DNA from: JBCBKL01 sp963922565 | Lineage (GTDB): Bacteria > Pseudomonadota > Alphaproteobacteria > Rhodobacterales > Rhodobacteraceae | Reading direction: 5' to 3' | Assembly: GCA_963922565.1 (NCBI GenBank) | Contig: CAWUIQ010000012.1 | Span: forward strand, 1 to 64,000 | Length of the DNA stretch: 64,000 bases | Shown: positions 43,806 through 52,441 of the stretch, in pieces | Numbering within the stretch: position 1 is the first letter of the stretch | How the letters are laid out: each line of letters starts with the position of its first letter | Program-made: the position numbers and the translations under genes | Notes under the pieces: generated by a model | Told to the model about the DNA's origin: nothing | The model's database searches: none | Seen by the model: the letters and a program-made list of their open reading frames with translations, nothing else

Positions 43806-44051
43806 TCACAAGCGCGTAGGGCCATTCGGAGGGGTCTGCCGGCGAGCATTCTCCGCGTTCCGCCGTTCAATCGCATTCATCCAACGAGAAACAAAGACAA
43901 TAGGCAGCAGGATGATCGACCACCCGATGGCGTTCAGGATCGTGAAGGTCATCTTGAGATCGGGCGGCATATCCGAGCGCCAAAGCGCGACATGCGCAAG
44001 CACGATCAAAATCACAAGGCCCCAGAAGATGACCTTGTGCGCCGGCCTCAC
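43806..44051 (-). CDS. Small two-helix membrane protein of unknown function
   Basis: 81 residues: a helix at about 7-24, a short loop, a second helix at about 36-56 and a basic tail. The ATG overlaps the pheS stop by four bases, so it is translationally coupled to pheS. No domain is recognised. Confidence 0.75.
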   Translation of the reverse strand: MRPAHKVIFWGLVILIVLAHVALWRSDMPPDLKMTFTILNAIGWSIILLPIVFVSRWMNAIERRNAENARRQTPPNGPTRL

Positions 44052-45121
44052 CGGCTCAGACCGCCGCGCAACGTCGGTACGTCCAGCGCTGCAAAGCCGT
44101 AGTGACGCAGCCAGCGAAGGTCACTGTCAAAGAAAGCCCGCAAATCGGGGATGCCGTATTTCAGCATCGCAATCCGGTCGATCCCCATGCCGAAGGCAAA
44201 GCCCTGCCATTGGTCCGGATCGATCCCACCGGCTTGCAGGACCTTGGGATGGACCATGCCAGACCCCAGGATTTCGAGCCAGTCATCGCCTTCGCCCACC
44301 TTGAGCGTCCCGCCCTCCCATGAGCAGCGGATATCAACCTCGGCCGAGGGTTCGGTGAACGGGAAGTGCGATGCGCGGAACCGAAGCTCGACGCCGTCGA
44401 CCTCGAAGTATGCTTTTACGAACTCCTCAAGCACCCACTTGAGGTTCGCCATGCTGATGTCCTTGTCGACGGCAAGCCCTTCGACCTGGTGGAACATCGG
44501 CGTATGGGTCTGGTCATAATCGGCGCGATAGACACCGCCCGGGCAGATCACGCGCAACGGCGCGCCCATGGCCTCCATCGACCGGATCTGCACCGGAGAG
44601 GTATGGGTGCGCAAGACGTGCGGCGGGCGGTTATCCCCCTCGGCCCGGTGCATATAGAACGTGTCCATCTCGGCGCGCGCCGAATGATGATCGGGCATGT
44701 TCAGCGCATCGAAGTTGTACCAATCGGTATCGATCCGCGGGCCTTCTGCAACGGCAAAGCCCATCTCGGCAAAGATGGCCGTCACCTCTTCGGTGACCTG
44801 GCTGATCGGATGCAAGGTCCCGTTACGACGCGGGCGGGTCGGAAGGGTCACATCCAGCCACTCGGTCCGCAGCCGTTCATCAAGGGCCGCATCGGCAAGC
44901 GCGGATTTCTTCGCGACAAGGGCGCTGTTGATCTCGTCCTTCAGCGCGTTCAACGCTGGCCCAGCAATCTGACGCTCTTCGGGCGTCATCTTGCCAAGCT
45001 CGCGCATCTTCAGGCTGACTTCGCCCTTCTTGCCGATGGCCTGAACGCGCAGGTCTTCCAGTGCAGCTTCGTCACCGACAGCCGCAATGGCATCGAGATA
45101 TTTCTGACGCAGCTCTTTCAT
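44048..45121 (-). CDS. pheS: Phenylalanyl-tRNA synthetase alpha subunit
   Basis: A 357-residue catalytic subunit. Coiled-coil N-terminus (MKELRQKYLDAIAAV), then class II motifs: motif 1 around HPISQVTEEVTAIFAEMGF, motif 2 with RTHTSPVQIRSM and FHQVEG, motif 3 with GFAFGMGIDRIAMLKYGI. The ATG at 45121 has GAGG upstream and the family start. PheS is normally adjacent to pheT; here two genes intervene. Confidence 0.96.
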   Translation of the reverse strand: MKELRQKYLDAIAAVGDEAALEDLRVQAIGKKGEVSLKMRELGKMTPEERQIAGPALNALKDEINSALVAKKSALADAALDERLRTEWLDVTLPTRPRRNGTLHPISQVTEEVTAIFAEMGFAVAEGPRIDTDWYNFDALNMPDHHSARAEMDTFYMHRAEGDNRPPHVLRTHTSPVQIRSMEAMGAPLRVICPGGVYRADYDQTHTPMFHQVEGLAVDKDISMANLKWVLEEFVKAYFEVDGVELRFRASHFPFTEPSAEVDIRCSWEGGTLKVGEGDDWLEILGSGMVHPKVLQAGGIDPDQWQGFAFGMGIDRIAMLKYGIPDLRAFFDSDLRWLRHYGFAALDVPTLRGGLSR

Positions 45122-45188
45122 GGCATCCTCAACCACTGTGATCGCAAGGGTGCTAGCGCCGCAAGACGACGAATTCAAGCACCCTGCG

Positions 45189-46256
45189 CTACGCGTCGAT
45201 CAACAACTGCGCGCTTCGGTCCTGAGCCAGCCTTCGGGCCGGTTTCCAAGCGCCATCCGAATGGCCGAGTTCTGGAAACCGGTTCAGGATCGTGGTTCTT
45301 GCCTCATCGCCCCACGCTTCAAGCCCAAGACGGTTGGGCAACAGACTTTCGCTCAGCAGTCCATCGGCACAAACGATCTGATGCGATGCGAAAAGCAGAT
45401 GAACATAGCAGACGCCTTCGATTGGATGACGAAGGATGGTGGCGTCGTTCACAAGGCGTTTGGCCGGTACAAGCAATTCGGTCACACCAAAAAGCAGCTC
45501 TGCCTGCCAACCCGACACGAGGATGCGATGATTGGGCGACACCAGCACGTCGCGCATAGCGCCAAACGATCCCGATCTGAATCGGATGGGTGCGTCGGAC
45601 CCGGTACCGGCAGCCCGCCGCATACCCACCCAGCAAACCCGCTGTGGGTCACCATCCAACGTATCGACCAGATCGCCGGGTTGCAGGCTCTCAATCGGTA
45701 CCGGGCCATCGGGCGTGGCAAGCCGGGTGCCGGCGACAAAACATGCCGGGCCAGTATCCCCCGCCCCCACGGTTTCGTAGACCAGCGTGTCAGGATTTGG
45801 CTGGTTGAACTGTAGCGTAGTCGTTGTCGATTGCGGGCCAACGAGAACAGGAAGGTTCTGCGATACCGCGCCGTTGGCTGCCCCGCCGATCGCCGTGATG
45901 TTCGTGGTGCCACCACCAATATCGTAGAAATCGATGACGGTGCCGGTCGCCGTATTGGTAAGCGCATACGCCTCGTAGTTGGTCGAGCCGCTGCCGTCGG
46001 GATCGGTCAGAAGGATTGGAAAGTCATCAGCCGAGATAATGTAGATGAATTCGCCATTTTCGGCATCGACCGAAGTCTGAACATTCGGGTCGCTCAGAAC
46101 CACCTCGATGCCAAGAGAACCATTTGACTGGTAGAATGACACGGTAAAGTCCGCCGGATCGTCGCTTGGGCCAAGCGCGACCTCCAAAAATTCAGCCGTC
46201 CCCGAACTGCTCGCATAAGCATTCGAGTAGTGTAATTCACTAATCCGCGCCATCAC
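45189..46256 (-). CDS. Hint-domain protein with N-terminal lamin-tail-like domain
   Basis: A 355-residue protein of two parts. The N-terminal half (about 5-150, ISELHYSNAYASSSGTAEFLEVAL) resembles a lamin-tail/beta-sandwich domain found in exported bacterial proteins. The second half begins ACFVAGTRLATPDGPVPIESLQPGDLVDTLDG, the start of a Hedgehog/intein (Hint) domain with the nucleophilic cysteine, and includes SPNHRILV. Many Rhodobacteraceae have Hint proteins of this kind, often exported without signal peptides. Self-processing is possible, but I see no terminal His-Asn. Confidence 0.85.
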   Translation of the reverse strand: MMARISELHYSNAYASSSGTAEFLEVALGPSDDPADFTVSFYQSNGSLGIEVVLSDPNVQTSVDAENGEFIYIISADDFPILLTDPDGSGSTNYEAYALTNTATGTVIDFYDIGGGTTNITAIGGAANGAVSQNLPVLVGPQSTTTTLQFNQPNPDTLVYETVGAGDTGPACFVAGTRLATPDGPVPIESLQPGDLVDTLDGDPQRVCWVGMRRAAGTGSDAPIRFRSGSFGAMRDVLVSPNHRILVSGWQAELLFGVTELLVPAKRLVNDATILRHPIEGVCYVHLLFASHQIVCADGLLSESLLPNRLGLEAWGDEARTTILNRFPELGHSDGAWKPARRLAQDRSAQLLIDA

Positions 46257-46481
46257 CCACCTCGTTGGCCCGCATCGTCTACTTGATCAGAAATTCCTTT
46301 CAAAGCGTCGAACGTCGAAGAACGGACCGGCTGTGCCCTTTCCACGTCAGCATCACACCTTTGAGGGTGAGGAGGGGGCCCGCGCTACAATCCAGAGTGT
46401 AGTCGACACCTCTGCGCTGACGCGGAAATGAAAAAGGGCCGCTCAGCAGAGCGGCCCAAATCTCGCTAATTCTGCCTCTGA
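46257..46481. other. Intergenic region upstream of the Hint gene and downstream of rplT
   Basis: 225 bases holding the probable promoter of the Hint gene and the rplT terminator. I see no other gene or repeat in it. Confidence 0.4.
46431..46457 (-). terminator. Intrinsic terminator of rpmI-rplT
   Basis: On the minus strand GGGCCGCTC, loop TGCT, GAGCGGCCC make a perfect nine-pair stem followed by TTTTT, 25 bases after the rplT stop. Confidence 0.92.
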
Positions 46482-46847
46482 TCAGGCCGGCAGTGCGCCT
46501 TTGGCCTGATCGACGATCGCGGCAAATGCTTCGGGTTCGTTGACCGCAAGATCGGCGAGGACCTTCCGGTCAACTTCGATCCCGGCGAGGTTCAGACCGT
46601 TGATGAAGCGGCTGTATGTCAGCGCCTCGTCATGGGCACGGACGGCCGCGTTGATCCGCTGGATCCACAAGGCGCGGAAGTTCCGCTTGCGGTTATGACG
46701 GTCGCGGGTGGCGTACTGGTTTGCCTTGTCGACAGCCTGCCGAGCAACCTTGAACGTGCTCTTGCGGCGACCGTAATAGCCCTTGGCTGCCTTGATGACC
46801 TTCTTGTGACGCGCGTGCGTCGTGGTTCCGCCTTTTACTCGGGACAT
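46482..46847 (-). CDS. rplT: 50S ribosomal protein L20
   Basis: 121 residues; SRVKGGTTTHARHKKVIKAAKGYYGRRKSTFKVARQAVDKANQYATRDR is standard L20, an early 23S rRNA-binding assembly protein. It follows rpmI by 15 bases. infC, often first in this operon, is not here. Confidence 0.98.
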   Translation of the reverse strand: MSRVKGGTTTHARHKKVIKAAKGYYGRRKSTFKVARQAVDKANQYATRDRHNRKRNFRALWIQRINAAVRAHDEALTYSRFINGLNLAGIEVDRKVLADLAVNEPEAFAAIVDQAKGALPA

Positions 46848-46862
46848 CTCTCTCGCCTCCTC

Positions 46863-47063
46863 TTAGCGGTCGTAGGGCATGTAGCCCTTGACGATACGTG
46901 CGTCGGGAGCCGACAGGGTCGTGGTGCCACGGGCATCACGGATGAATTTCTTGGTGCGTTTGATCATGCCGTGGCGCTTGCCGGCCTGGGCGCTGATCAC
47001 TTTGCCGGTCGCACTGACCTTAAAGCGCTTCTTGGCGCTCGACTTTGTCTTCATCTTGGGCAT
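46863..47063 (-). CDS. rpmI: 50S ribosomal protein L35
   Basis: 66 residues, strongly basic; PKMKTKSSAKKRFKVSATGKV and the KRTKKFIRDARGTTTLSAPDARIVKGYMPYDR end are diagnostic of L35. It leads the rpmI-rplT pair; the promoter should lie in the 131 bases upstream. Confidence 0.98.
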   Translation of the reverse strand: MPKMKTKSSAKKRFKVSATGKVISAQAGKRHGMIKRTKKFIRDARGTTTLSAPDARIVKGYMPYDR

Positions 47064-47194
47064 TTCCGTCTCCTTGATCGGTCGGTTTATGCACGACTCG
47101 GCATGCCACTGTGGCCGGACGCGCTGACTGAGACGCGGGCTATAGATGCGGGCAGAGCATTTGGCAAGAAGAAAGCGGCCCGGGTTAGGCCGCG

Positions 47195-47425
47195 TCAGCC
47201 GGTAAAGCGTGAAATGACCTCGACAAACACTTCGGGCACCTGATCAATCGTGTAGCCGCCAGGTTTGTTGTTGATCGCATAGAGAACGCAACCGAATGCC
47301 AGCAGAATGGTGATCGCTGAAGCGCGCGGTGCGCGCCCGTCCGAAATGGCCGAGAAAATGGACGGGATCGAAAACCCGCCTATCAGCAACCCGATCACGA
47401 ACATCAGATCAGGATCAATTTGCAT
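47195..47425 (-). CDS. Small two-helix membrane protein of unknown function
   Basis: 76 residues: helices at about 8-26 and 36-51 and a C-terminal segment (YTIDQVPEVFVEVISRFTG). It lies 25 bases downstream of pyk on the same strand and is probably its last cistron. No domain recognised. Confidence 0.75.
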   Translation of the reverse strand: MQIDPDLMFVIGLLIGGFSIPSIFSAISDGRAPRASAITILLAFGCVLYAINNKPGGYTIDQVPEVFVEVISRFTG

Positions 47426-47449
47426 CTCAGTCCCCTTTTTTCGGGAACG

Positions 47450-48895
47450 CTACTCCGGATCAGTTCGGAAAATCAAACGCTCGTCGCACGGGGCAACGCG
47501 CAGGATGTTGGTGGTACCCGGCATATTGAAGGGAACACCGGCGGTTACAACGATCTGATCATCGGTATCGGCAAAGCCTTCTTGGCGGGCCGCCCGGGCG
47601 GCCTCGACCACCGCCATTTTGAAGCGGTCAAGCTCGTTCGTCATGATGCAGGTGCAGCCCCAGACAAGTGCCAGACGCCGGGCCGTCCCCTGAAGCGGTG
47701 TGAGGGCGAGGATCGGAACACGCGGGCGTTCGCGCGCCACCAGCAGTGCCGTTGTTCCGGAGTGGGTGAAGCAACAGATCGCCTTGATGTCGGTGGTCTC
47801 GGCGATCTCTCTTGCCGCGGCGACAATGCCATCAGCCACGGTCGTCCGCTTGGCATGACGCGAGGCCTCGATGATCTGGGTGTAGGTCGGATCAAGCTCA
47901 ACCTCGATGGCAACACGGTCCATGGTTGTCACGGCTTCGATCGGATATTGGCCAGCGGCGCTTTCGGCGCTCAACATTACCGCGTCGGCGCCCTCGTAAA
48001 TCGCCGTAGCCACATCTGACACCTCCGCACGCGTAGGCATCGGACTTTCGATCATGCTTTCCAGCATCTGGGTGGCCACAATCACGGGCTTTGCGGCCGT
48101 GCGGCACTGCCGGATCAAGCGCTTTTGAATGGGCGGCACGTTCTGGACAGGCAATTCAACCCCCAGATCGCCACGGGCCACCATGATCCCGTCGCTTGCC
48201 TCGAGGATCTCATCGAACTTCGCCACGGCGCCCGGCTTTTCAATCTTGGACAAGATCGCAGCGCGGCCCTTGGCCAAGGTCCGGGCCTCGGCCACGTCGC
48301 TGGCGCGCTGAACAAAGGACAGGGCCAGCCAGTCAACGCCAAGCTCACAGACAAACTCCAGATCCGCCCGATCCTTTTCGCTCAGCGCGGCAAGTGGCAG
48401 TTCGACATCGGGTACGTTGACACCCTTGCGGTTCGAGATCGTACCGCCCGTAACCACCTCGCAATCGGCAAAGTCAGCACCGCAGTCATTTACCTTGAGG
48501 CGGATCTTGCCGTCATTCACCAACAGACTCGCCCCCGGCTTGAGGGCCGCGAAGATTTCCGGGTGGGGCAGACAGACCCGGTTGAGGTCCCCTTCGGCCT
48601 GATCGAGGTCCAAACGGAACGACCCGCCTTCGACCAGATCCTCGCTGCCGTTCCCGAACACACCCACGCGCAGCTTGGGACCCTGCAGGTCGGCAAGTAT
48701 CGCTATGGTCGATCCAAGATCATCTCCGACCTTGCGGATGATGCCGTGACGTTCGGCAATCTCCTCGTGACTGCCGTGGGACATGTTGAGCCGAAAGACA
48801 TCTGCGCCCGCCTCGTGCAATGCGCGGATCATGTCATAGGTGCTTGACGCCGGACCCAGCGTAGCCACGATTTTTACGTTGCGATGGCGTCTCAT
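47450..48895 (-). CDS. pyk: Pyruvate kinase
   Basis: Converts phosphoenolpyruvate and ADP to pyruvate and ATP (481 residues). RHRNVKIVATLGPASS start, MSHGSHEE, the B-domain NDGKIRLKV, the signature ILSKIEKPGAV with the catalytic lysine, and MVARGDLGVELP. The C-terminal domain carries the allosteric pocket. The ATG at 48895 with GGGGA upstream is used; a longer frame exists. Confidence 0.96.
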   Translation of the reverse strand: MRRHRNVKIVATLGPASSTYDMIRALHEAGADVFRLNMSHGSHEEIAERHGIIRKVGDDLGSTIAILADLQGPKLRVGVFGNGSEDLVEGGSFRLDLDQAEGDLNRVCLPHPEIFAALKPGASLLVNDGKIRLKVNDCGADFADCEVVTGGTISNRKGVNVPDVELPLAALSEKDRADLEFVCELGVDWLALSFVQRASDVAEARTLAKGRAAILSKIEKPGAVAKFDEILEASDGIMVARGDLGVELPVQNVPPIQKRLIRQCRTAAKPVIVATQMLESMIESPMPTRAEVSDVATAIYEGADAVMLSAESAAGQYPIEAVTTMDRVAIEVELDPTYTQIIEASRHAKRTTVADGIVAAAREIAETTDIKAICCFTHSGTTALLVARERPRVPILALTPLQGTARRLALVWGCTCIMTNELDRFKMAVVEAARAARQEGFADTDDQIVVTAGVPFNMPGTTNILRVAPCDERLIFRTDPE

Positions 48896-48987
48896 CAAAT
48901 GTCCCCGGTTGGTTGTGTTAGCGTTATCGCCGAATTCCCTTCTGCCGACAACAGGGTTAGACCTGCATCGAAAAGGATGACGGAAGC

Positions 48988-49725
48988 ATGACATTTTCGC
49001 CGTTTAGGATCGAGGGAAAGGATCGGCCCGGCGGCTGGCTGATCACCTGCGATCATGCGACCAATGCCGTTCCAGACGGTGTGAATGGCGGTTCACTGGG
49101 GCTGCCCGATAGCGATATGGAACGACATATCGCATACGACATCGGCGCGGCGGGCGTCGCGCTGGCCCTCGGTGATCTTCTGCAGTCGCCGGTGATCCTG
49201 TCGAATTTCTCGAGGCTGGTGATCGATCCAAACCGCGGCCTCGACGATCCGACATTACTGATGAAGCTCTATGACGGCACGATCATCCCGGCAAACCACC
49301 ATGCCGACGCGGCCGAAAAGGCGCGGCGTATCGAAGAATTCTGGACACCCTACCATGACGCTCTCGAAGATATGGCGGCTCGTCCCGGCATCGCGCTCGT
49401 CGCCATCCACAGCTTCACGCCCCGGCTTAATGGCGGCGCCCAGCGGCCCTGGGAAATCGGGATCCTTTCCGCCAATGACCGTCGCCTCGCTGACCCTTTG
49501 ATTGAGCGCCTAGCCAACGAACTGACTTCGCCAATCGGGGACAACGAACCCTATGCCGGACACCTGCCCGGCGACTCGGTCGATCAGCATGCCTTGCGGC
49601 ACGGGCGGCCAAACGTCCTGATCGAACTCAGGCAGGATCTGATTGAAACGACCGAGGGACAGACCGAATGGGCGAAACGGCTTGCACCTATTCTTGAAGC
49701 CGCGCGAAACGACGCCAATCTCTGA
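48988..49725 (+). CDS. N-formylglutamate amidohydrolase family protein
   Basis: A 245-residue hydrolase (HutG-like). LITCDHATNAVP near the start, HIAYDIGAAGVALALGDLL, SRLVIDPNRG and LVAIHSFTPRLNG are family motifs holding the metal ligands. It is divergent from pyk. In the family it releases formate from N-formylglutamate in histidine degradation, but no hut genes are nearby, so the substrate may differ. Confidence 0.9.
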   Translation: MTFSPFRIEGKDRPGGWLITCDHATNAVPDGVNGGSLGLPDSDMERHIAYDIGAAGVALALGDLLQSPVILSNFSRLVIDPNRGLDDPTLLMKLYDGTIIPANHHADAAEKARRIEEFWTPYHDALEDMAARPGIALVAIHSFTPRLNGGAQRPWEIGILSANDRRLADPLIERLANELTSPIGDNEPYAGHLPGDSVDQHALRHGRPNVLIELRQDLIETTEGQTEWAKRLAPILEAARNDANL

Positions 49726-49740
49726 CTGGACTTCATTGTT

Positions 49741-49775
49741 CCCAAAATACTCCGGGGTCCGGGGCAGAGCCCCGG
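49741..49775. repeat. Hairpin element of a type common in Rhodobacteraceae
   Basis: CCCAAAATACTCCGGGGT followed by the perfect seven-pair hairpin CCGGGGC-AGA-GCCCCGG (49759-49775). I recall very similar intergenic elements in many Rhodobacteraceae genomes. It lies between the amidohydrolase and DUF1244 genes; only one copy is seen in this window. It could act as a weak terminator or attenuator, though no T-run follows. Confidence 0.6.
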
Positions 49776-49803
49776 CCGGTATGCAGCAAAGGATGACACC
49801 GCC

Positions 49804-50115
49804 ATGGATGAGCAGACCAAAATCGAACTCGAAGCCGCCGCCTTTCGCCGCCTCCGCCAGCATCTGATGCAGGACCGGACCGACGTGCAGAACATCGACA
49901 TGATGAACCTCACCGGTTTCTGCCGGAATTGCCTGAGCCGTTGGTATCAAGAGGCCGCGAATGAGCGCGGCATCGAGATGGGCAAGGACGAGGCGCGCGA
50001 GATCTTTTACGGCATGCCGATGGCCGAGTGGAAAGCGAATTACCAGACCGATGCCAGCGCCGAAAAGCAGGCCGAGTTCAAAAAGGCATTCGAAGAAAAT
50101 GTGGGCAAAGGCTAG
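49804..50115 (+). CDS. DUF1244-family protein
   Basis: A 103-residue cytoplasmic protein of the DUF1244 family, common in proteobacteria and of unknown function. Conserved parts are AFRRLRQHLMQDRTDVQNIDMMNLTGFCRNCLSRWY, with a CXXC pair, and DEAREIFYGMPMAEWKANYQ. It may be cotranscribed with the amidohydrolase 78 bases upstream. Confidence 0.9.
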   Translation: MDEQTKIELEAAAFRRLRQHLMQDRTDVQNIDMMNLTGFCRNCLSRWYQEAANERGIEMGKDEAREIFYGMPMAEWKANYQTDASAEKQAEFKKAFEENVGKG

Positions 50116-50118
50116 CCT

Positions 50119-51432
50119 CTAGGCTTCCCCGCTACCATCCTCGGCGATCTTATGGGTCACGATGACTTCGGTTGGCTTTTCGTCCGGCTTTTCATCAGCC
50201 CGGATGCGGGCGCGCAACCAGCCCAGAACGGCGATCAAGGCACCGCCCACGGCAACGATGACCCCGTGCAGCGCCGTAACCTCCTTGGCGATATCCACGG
50301 CCTGATCCCAAAGCGTCACGTTAACCAGGATCTTTTCACTGAAGGTCATGATGCCAATGGGTGGCAAATCGACCCCGTCCTGCCCCACGATCGCGCTAAC
50401 GGTCAGGTTCAGCACCTTGTCCGGACCATGTATTTTGGGTTCGACCGTCCAGACCCACTTGGCAGATCGATCATCAAGCAATGTCCGCCGCTGCGGTCCC
50501 GGCGGATCGATTATGAAATCGAGGCCGGCGAGGGTCGCCTGCATCTTCAGTGCATATTCGACATCTTCGACGACCCGGGTCTTTCCCGACAAATCCGCGG
50601 ATAGGCCGATGGCTTCGGCTTGCATGGACACGTCGGCATCTTCCGGCAGCTGATCGAGGGCGGCGACCTCATCAGGTGCCAGCACCAATTCGACCGTCGT
50701 CGTTTGCCCCAGCATCATCTCTTCAGGGCGGTTGAAGGCCATGTCGGCGGCCTTGAGTTCAGCCACGATTGAATCCCGAAGCGCTTTGGTCCGGTTCTTC
50801 TTCGTTGAATTTGCAGACGCGGGGCAGGGGATTTCGATTTCGGTGATCTCTGACCCGCGCCTCGTTCTCACGGTGCAGGTGCGCTCCTGGCCTTCCTCAA
50901 TAACTGCTTCCTCGATACCCAGAATGTCGCGCATATCGACGGCAACGAGTTCACCACCGGCTTGAGTATCTTCGGCGCCGCGCAGCGCGACACGGATACG
51001 ACCCGCGCTCTGTGCCAGGGCGATCCGTGCGGCCATGGTGGGATCGACAGCGAAGGTCAGCACCTTGCGCGGCCGGGATAACGTCTCGTTGTCGTTGATC
51101 GCGATCAGTCGAACCGCTCCGCCCGGTGTGATCAGCTGGGTTCGTTCGTCTATCTCGAGGTACAGATCAACCCGGTCGCCGGGGCGCAGAAAGCCGGTAA
51201 CACCGTCACCCTGCTCAGCAATCACAGAGATTGCACGTTCACCCGGCTTCAAGCGATTGGTTGTCCGCTCCGACGCGAGGTCTTGAGTTTCATTTTCGAA
51301 GATGTCGGACTCGATACGACCAGCGAGATCCTCTGTGAACGATCCAAAGACCAGCACGAGCAACAAGACACCCAGCACGCCGGCCAATGCCGCGGCCACC
51401 CGCTTTAGAACCCGTGTCGAAATCCGTTTCAT
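50119..51432 (-). CDS. Membrane protein with CpaB/RcpC-like core and unusual C-terminal domain
   Basis: 437 residues, unlike any full-length protein I know. A membrane helix lies at about 11-29. The next part, ERAISVIAEQGDGVTGFLRPGDRVDLYLEI through FAVDPTMAARIALAQSAGRIRVALRG to a CTVRTRRGSEI end (about 62-205), matches the RcpC/CpaB region of Flp pilus proteins. The SAF part that normally precedes it is missing. A beta-rich domain (about 240-385, MLGQTTTVELVLAPD to WVWTVEPKIHGPDKVLNLTVSA) follows, of a kind I associate with bacterial stress and conflict proteins. A second helix (about 395-412) and a charged cytoplasmic tail close it. No pilus genes are near. Confidence 0.75.
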   Translation of the reverse strand: MKRISTRVLKRVAAALAGVLGVLLLVLVFGSFTEDLAGRIESDIFENETQDLASERTTNRLKPGERAISVIAEQGDGVTGFLRPGDRVDLYLEIDERTQLITPGGAVRLIAINDNETLSRPRKVLTFAVDPTMAARIALAQSAGRIRVALRGAEDTQAGGELVAVDMRDILGIEEAVIEEGQERTCTVRTRRGSEITEIEIPCPASANSTKKNRTKALRDSIVAELKAADMAFNRPEEMMLGQTTTVELVLAPDEVAALDQLPEDADVSMQAEAIGLSADLSGKTRVVEDVEYALKMQATLAGLDFIIDPPGPQRRTLLDDRSAKWVWTVEPKIHGPDKVLNLTVSAIVGQDGVDLPPIGIMTFSEKILVNVTLWDQAVDIAKEVTALHGVIVAVGGALIAVLGWLRARIRADEKPDEKPTEVIVTHKIAEDGSGEA

Positions 51433-51578
51433 CGCAGCACCCCAACCCGCCGCTTAAATGCGGTGAGGATGCGACCAAAGCGGGAAAAACGCAACGCTGG
51501 GGGACAGCGCCCAGTTAGTTAAGCGACATAACCAACACGGACGCAGCAGTGAGCACGCCGAAAGAACTGCAACTGACC

Positions 51579-52439
51579 CTAAATCGCAGCCTTACGGCTT
51601 TCGTCGAGATAGATCTCTCGCAGTCGCGGCGCGACGCGTCCCGGTTTGCCGTCACCCAAAGCAACACCATCGATTTCAACCACGGGCATCACGAAGGTGC
51701 TGGCTGACGTGATAAAGGCCTCATCAGCATCCTTGGCCTCGTCAATCGTAAAAAGCCGCTCTTCAACCTCCATCTGCGCCTCTTGGGCAAAGCGCAGAAC
51801 GGCGGCGCGGGTGATGCCGTGCAGGATGTCGTTGGAACGGGGGCGCGTGATGATCTTGTTGCCCTTGACAATATAGGCGTTGTTCGACGTGCCTTCGGTC
51901 ACGTGCCCGTCTTGCACCATCCATGCATCGTCAGCACCGGCTTTTTTGGCCATCATCTTGCCCATGCTGGGGTAAAGCAACTGCACGGTCTTGATGTCGC
52001 GGCGGCCCCAGCGAATGTCTTCGATGCTGATGACCTTCATGCCTTTCGCGGCTGCCGGGCTGTTGGCCAGCCCGGGTTTGCTCTGAGTGAAAAGAACAAT
52101 TGTCGACGGCGTCTCATCGGGGTCAGGAAAGGCAAAATCGCGATCCGCCGGGGCGCCGCGTGTGATCTGTAGGTAAACCAGCCCCTCTTCGATACCGTTC
52201 TGCCGGACGAGTTCCCGATGCACCTCAAGCAGGTCGTCGTTCGAGATAGGGGAGCGCATATCGAGTTCTGCCAAGGACCGCTCAAGCCGGGCCGCGTGAC
52301 CGTCAAAATCGATCAGCTTGCCGTCCAGAACCGACGTCACTTCGTAAACGCCGTCGGCCATCAGGAAACCGCGATCGAAAACCGAAATGCGGGCTTCGTT
52401 TTCTGGCAGGTACTCTCCGTTCACATAGACAGTGCGCAT
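51579..52439 (-). CDS. dat: D-amino acid aminotransferase (class IV, PLP)
   Basis: A 286-residue fold-type IV transaminase. VYVNGEYLPENEARISVFDRGFLMADGVYE at the start, YLQITRGAPADRDFAFP, the PLP lysine in DIKTVQLLYPSM, EGTSNNAYIV and ITSASTFVMPVVEIDG are typical of D-alanine/D-amino acid aminotransferases. The ATG at 52439 has GGGGA six bases before it and lies two bases after the dgcA stop, so it is the third gene of the dgcN-dgcA-dat operon and probably acts on D-amino acids. Confidence 0.9.
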   Translation of the reverse strand: MRTVYVNGEYLPENEARISVFDRGFLMADGVYEVTSVLDGKLIDFDGHAARLERSLAELDMRSPISNDDLLEVHRELVRQNGIEEGLVYLQITRGAPADRDFAFPDPDETPSTIVLFTQSKPGLANSPAAAKGMKVISIEDIRWGRRDIKTVQLLYPSMGKMMAKKAGADDAWMVQDGHVTEGTSNNAYIVKGNKIITRPRSNDILHGITRAAVLRFAQEAQMEVEERLFTIDEAKDADEAFITSASTFVMPVVEIDGVALGDGKPGRVAPRLREIYLDESRKAAI

Positions 52440-52441
52440 GG

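Noticed and set aside
44366..45559. Plus-strand frame of 397 codons opposite pheS and the Hint gene
   Set aside because: Crosses two confirmed genes and their spacer on the other strand; no protein-like features.
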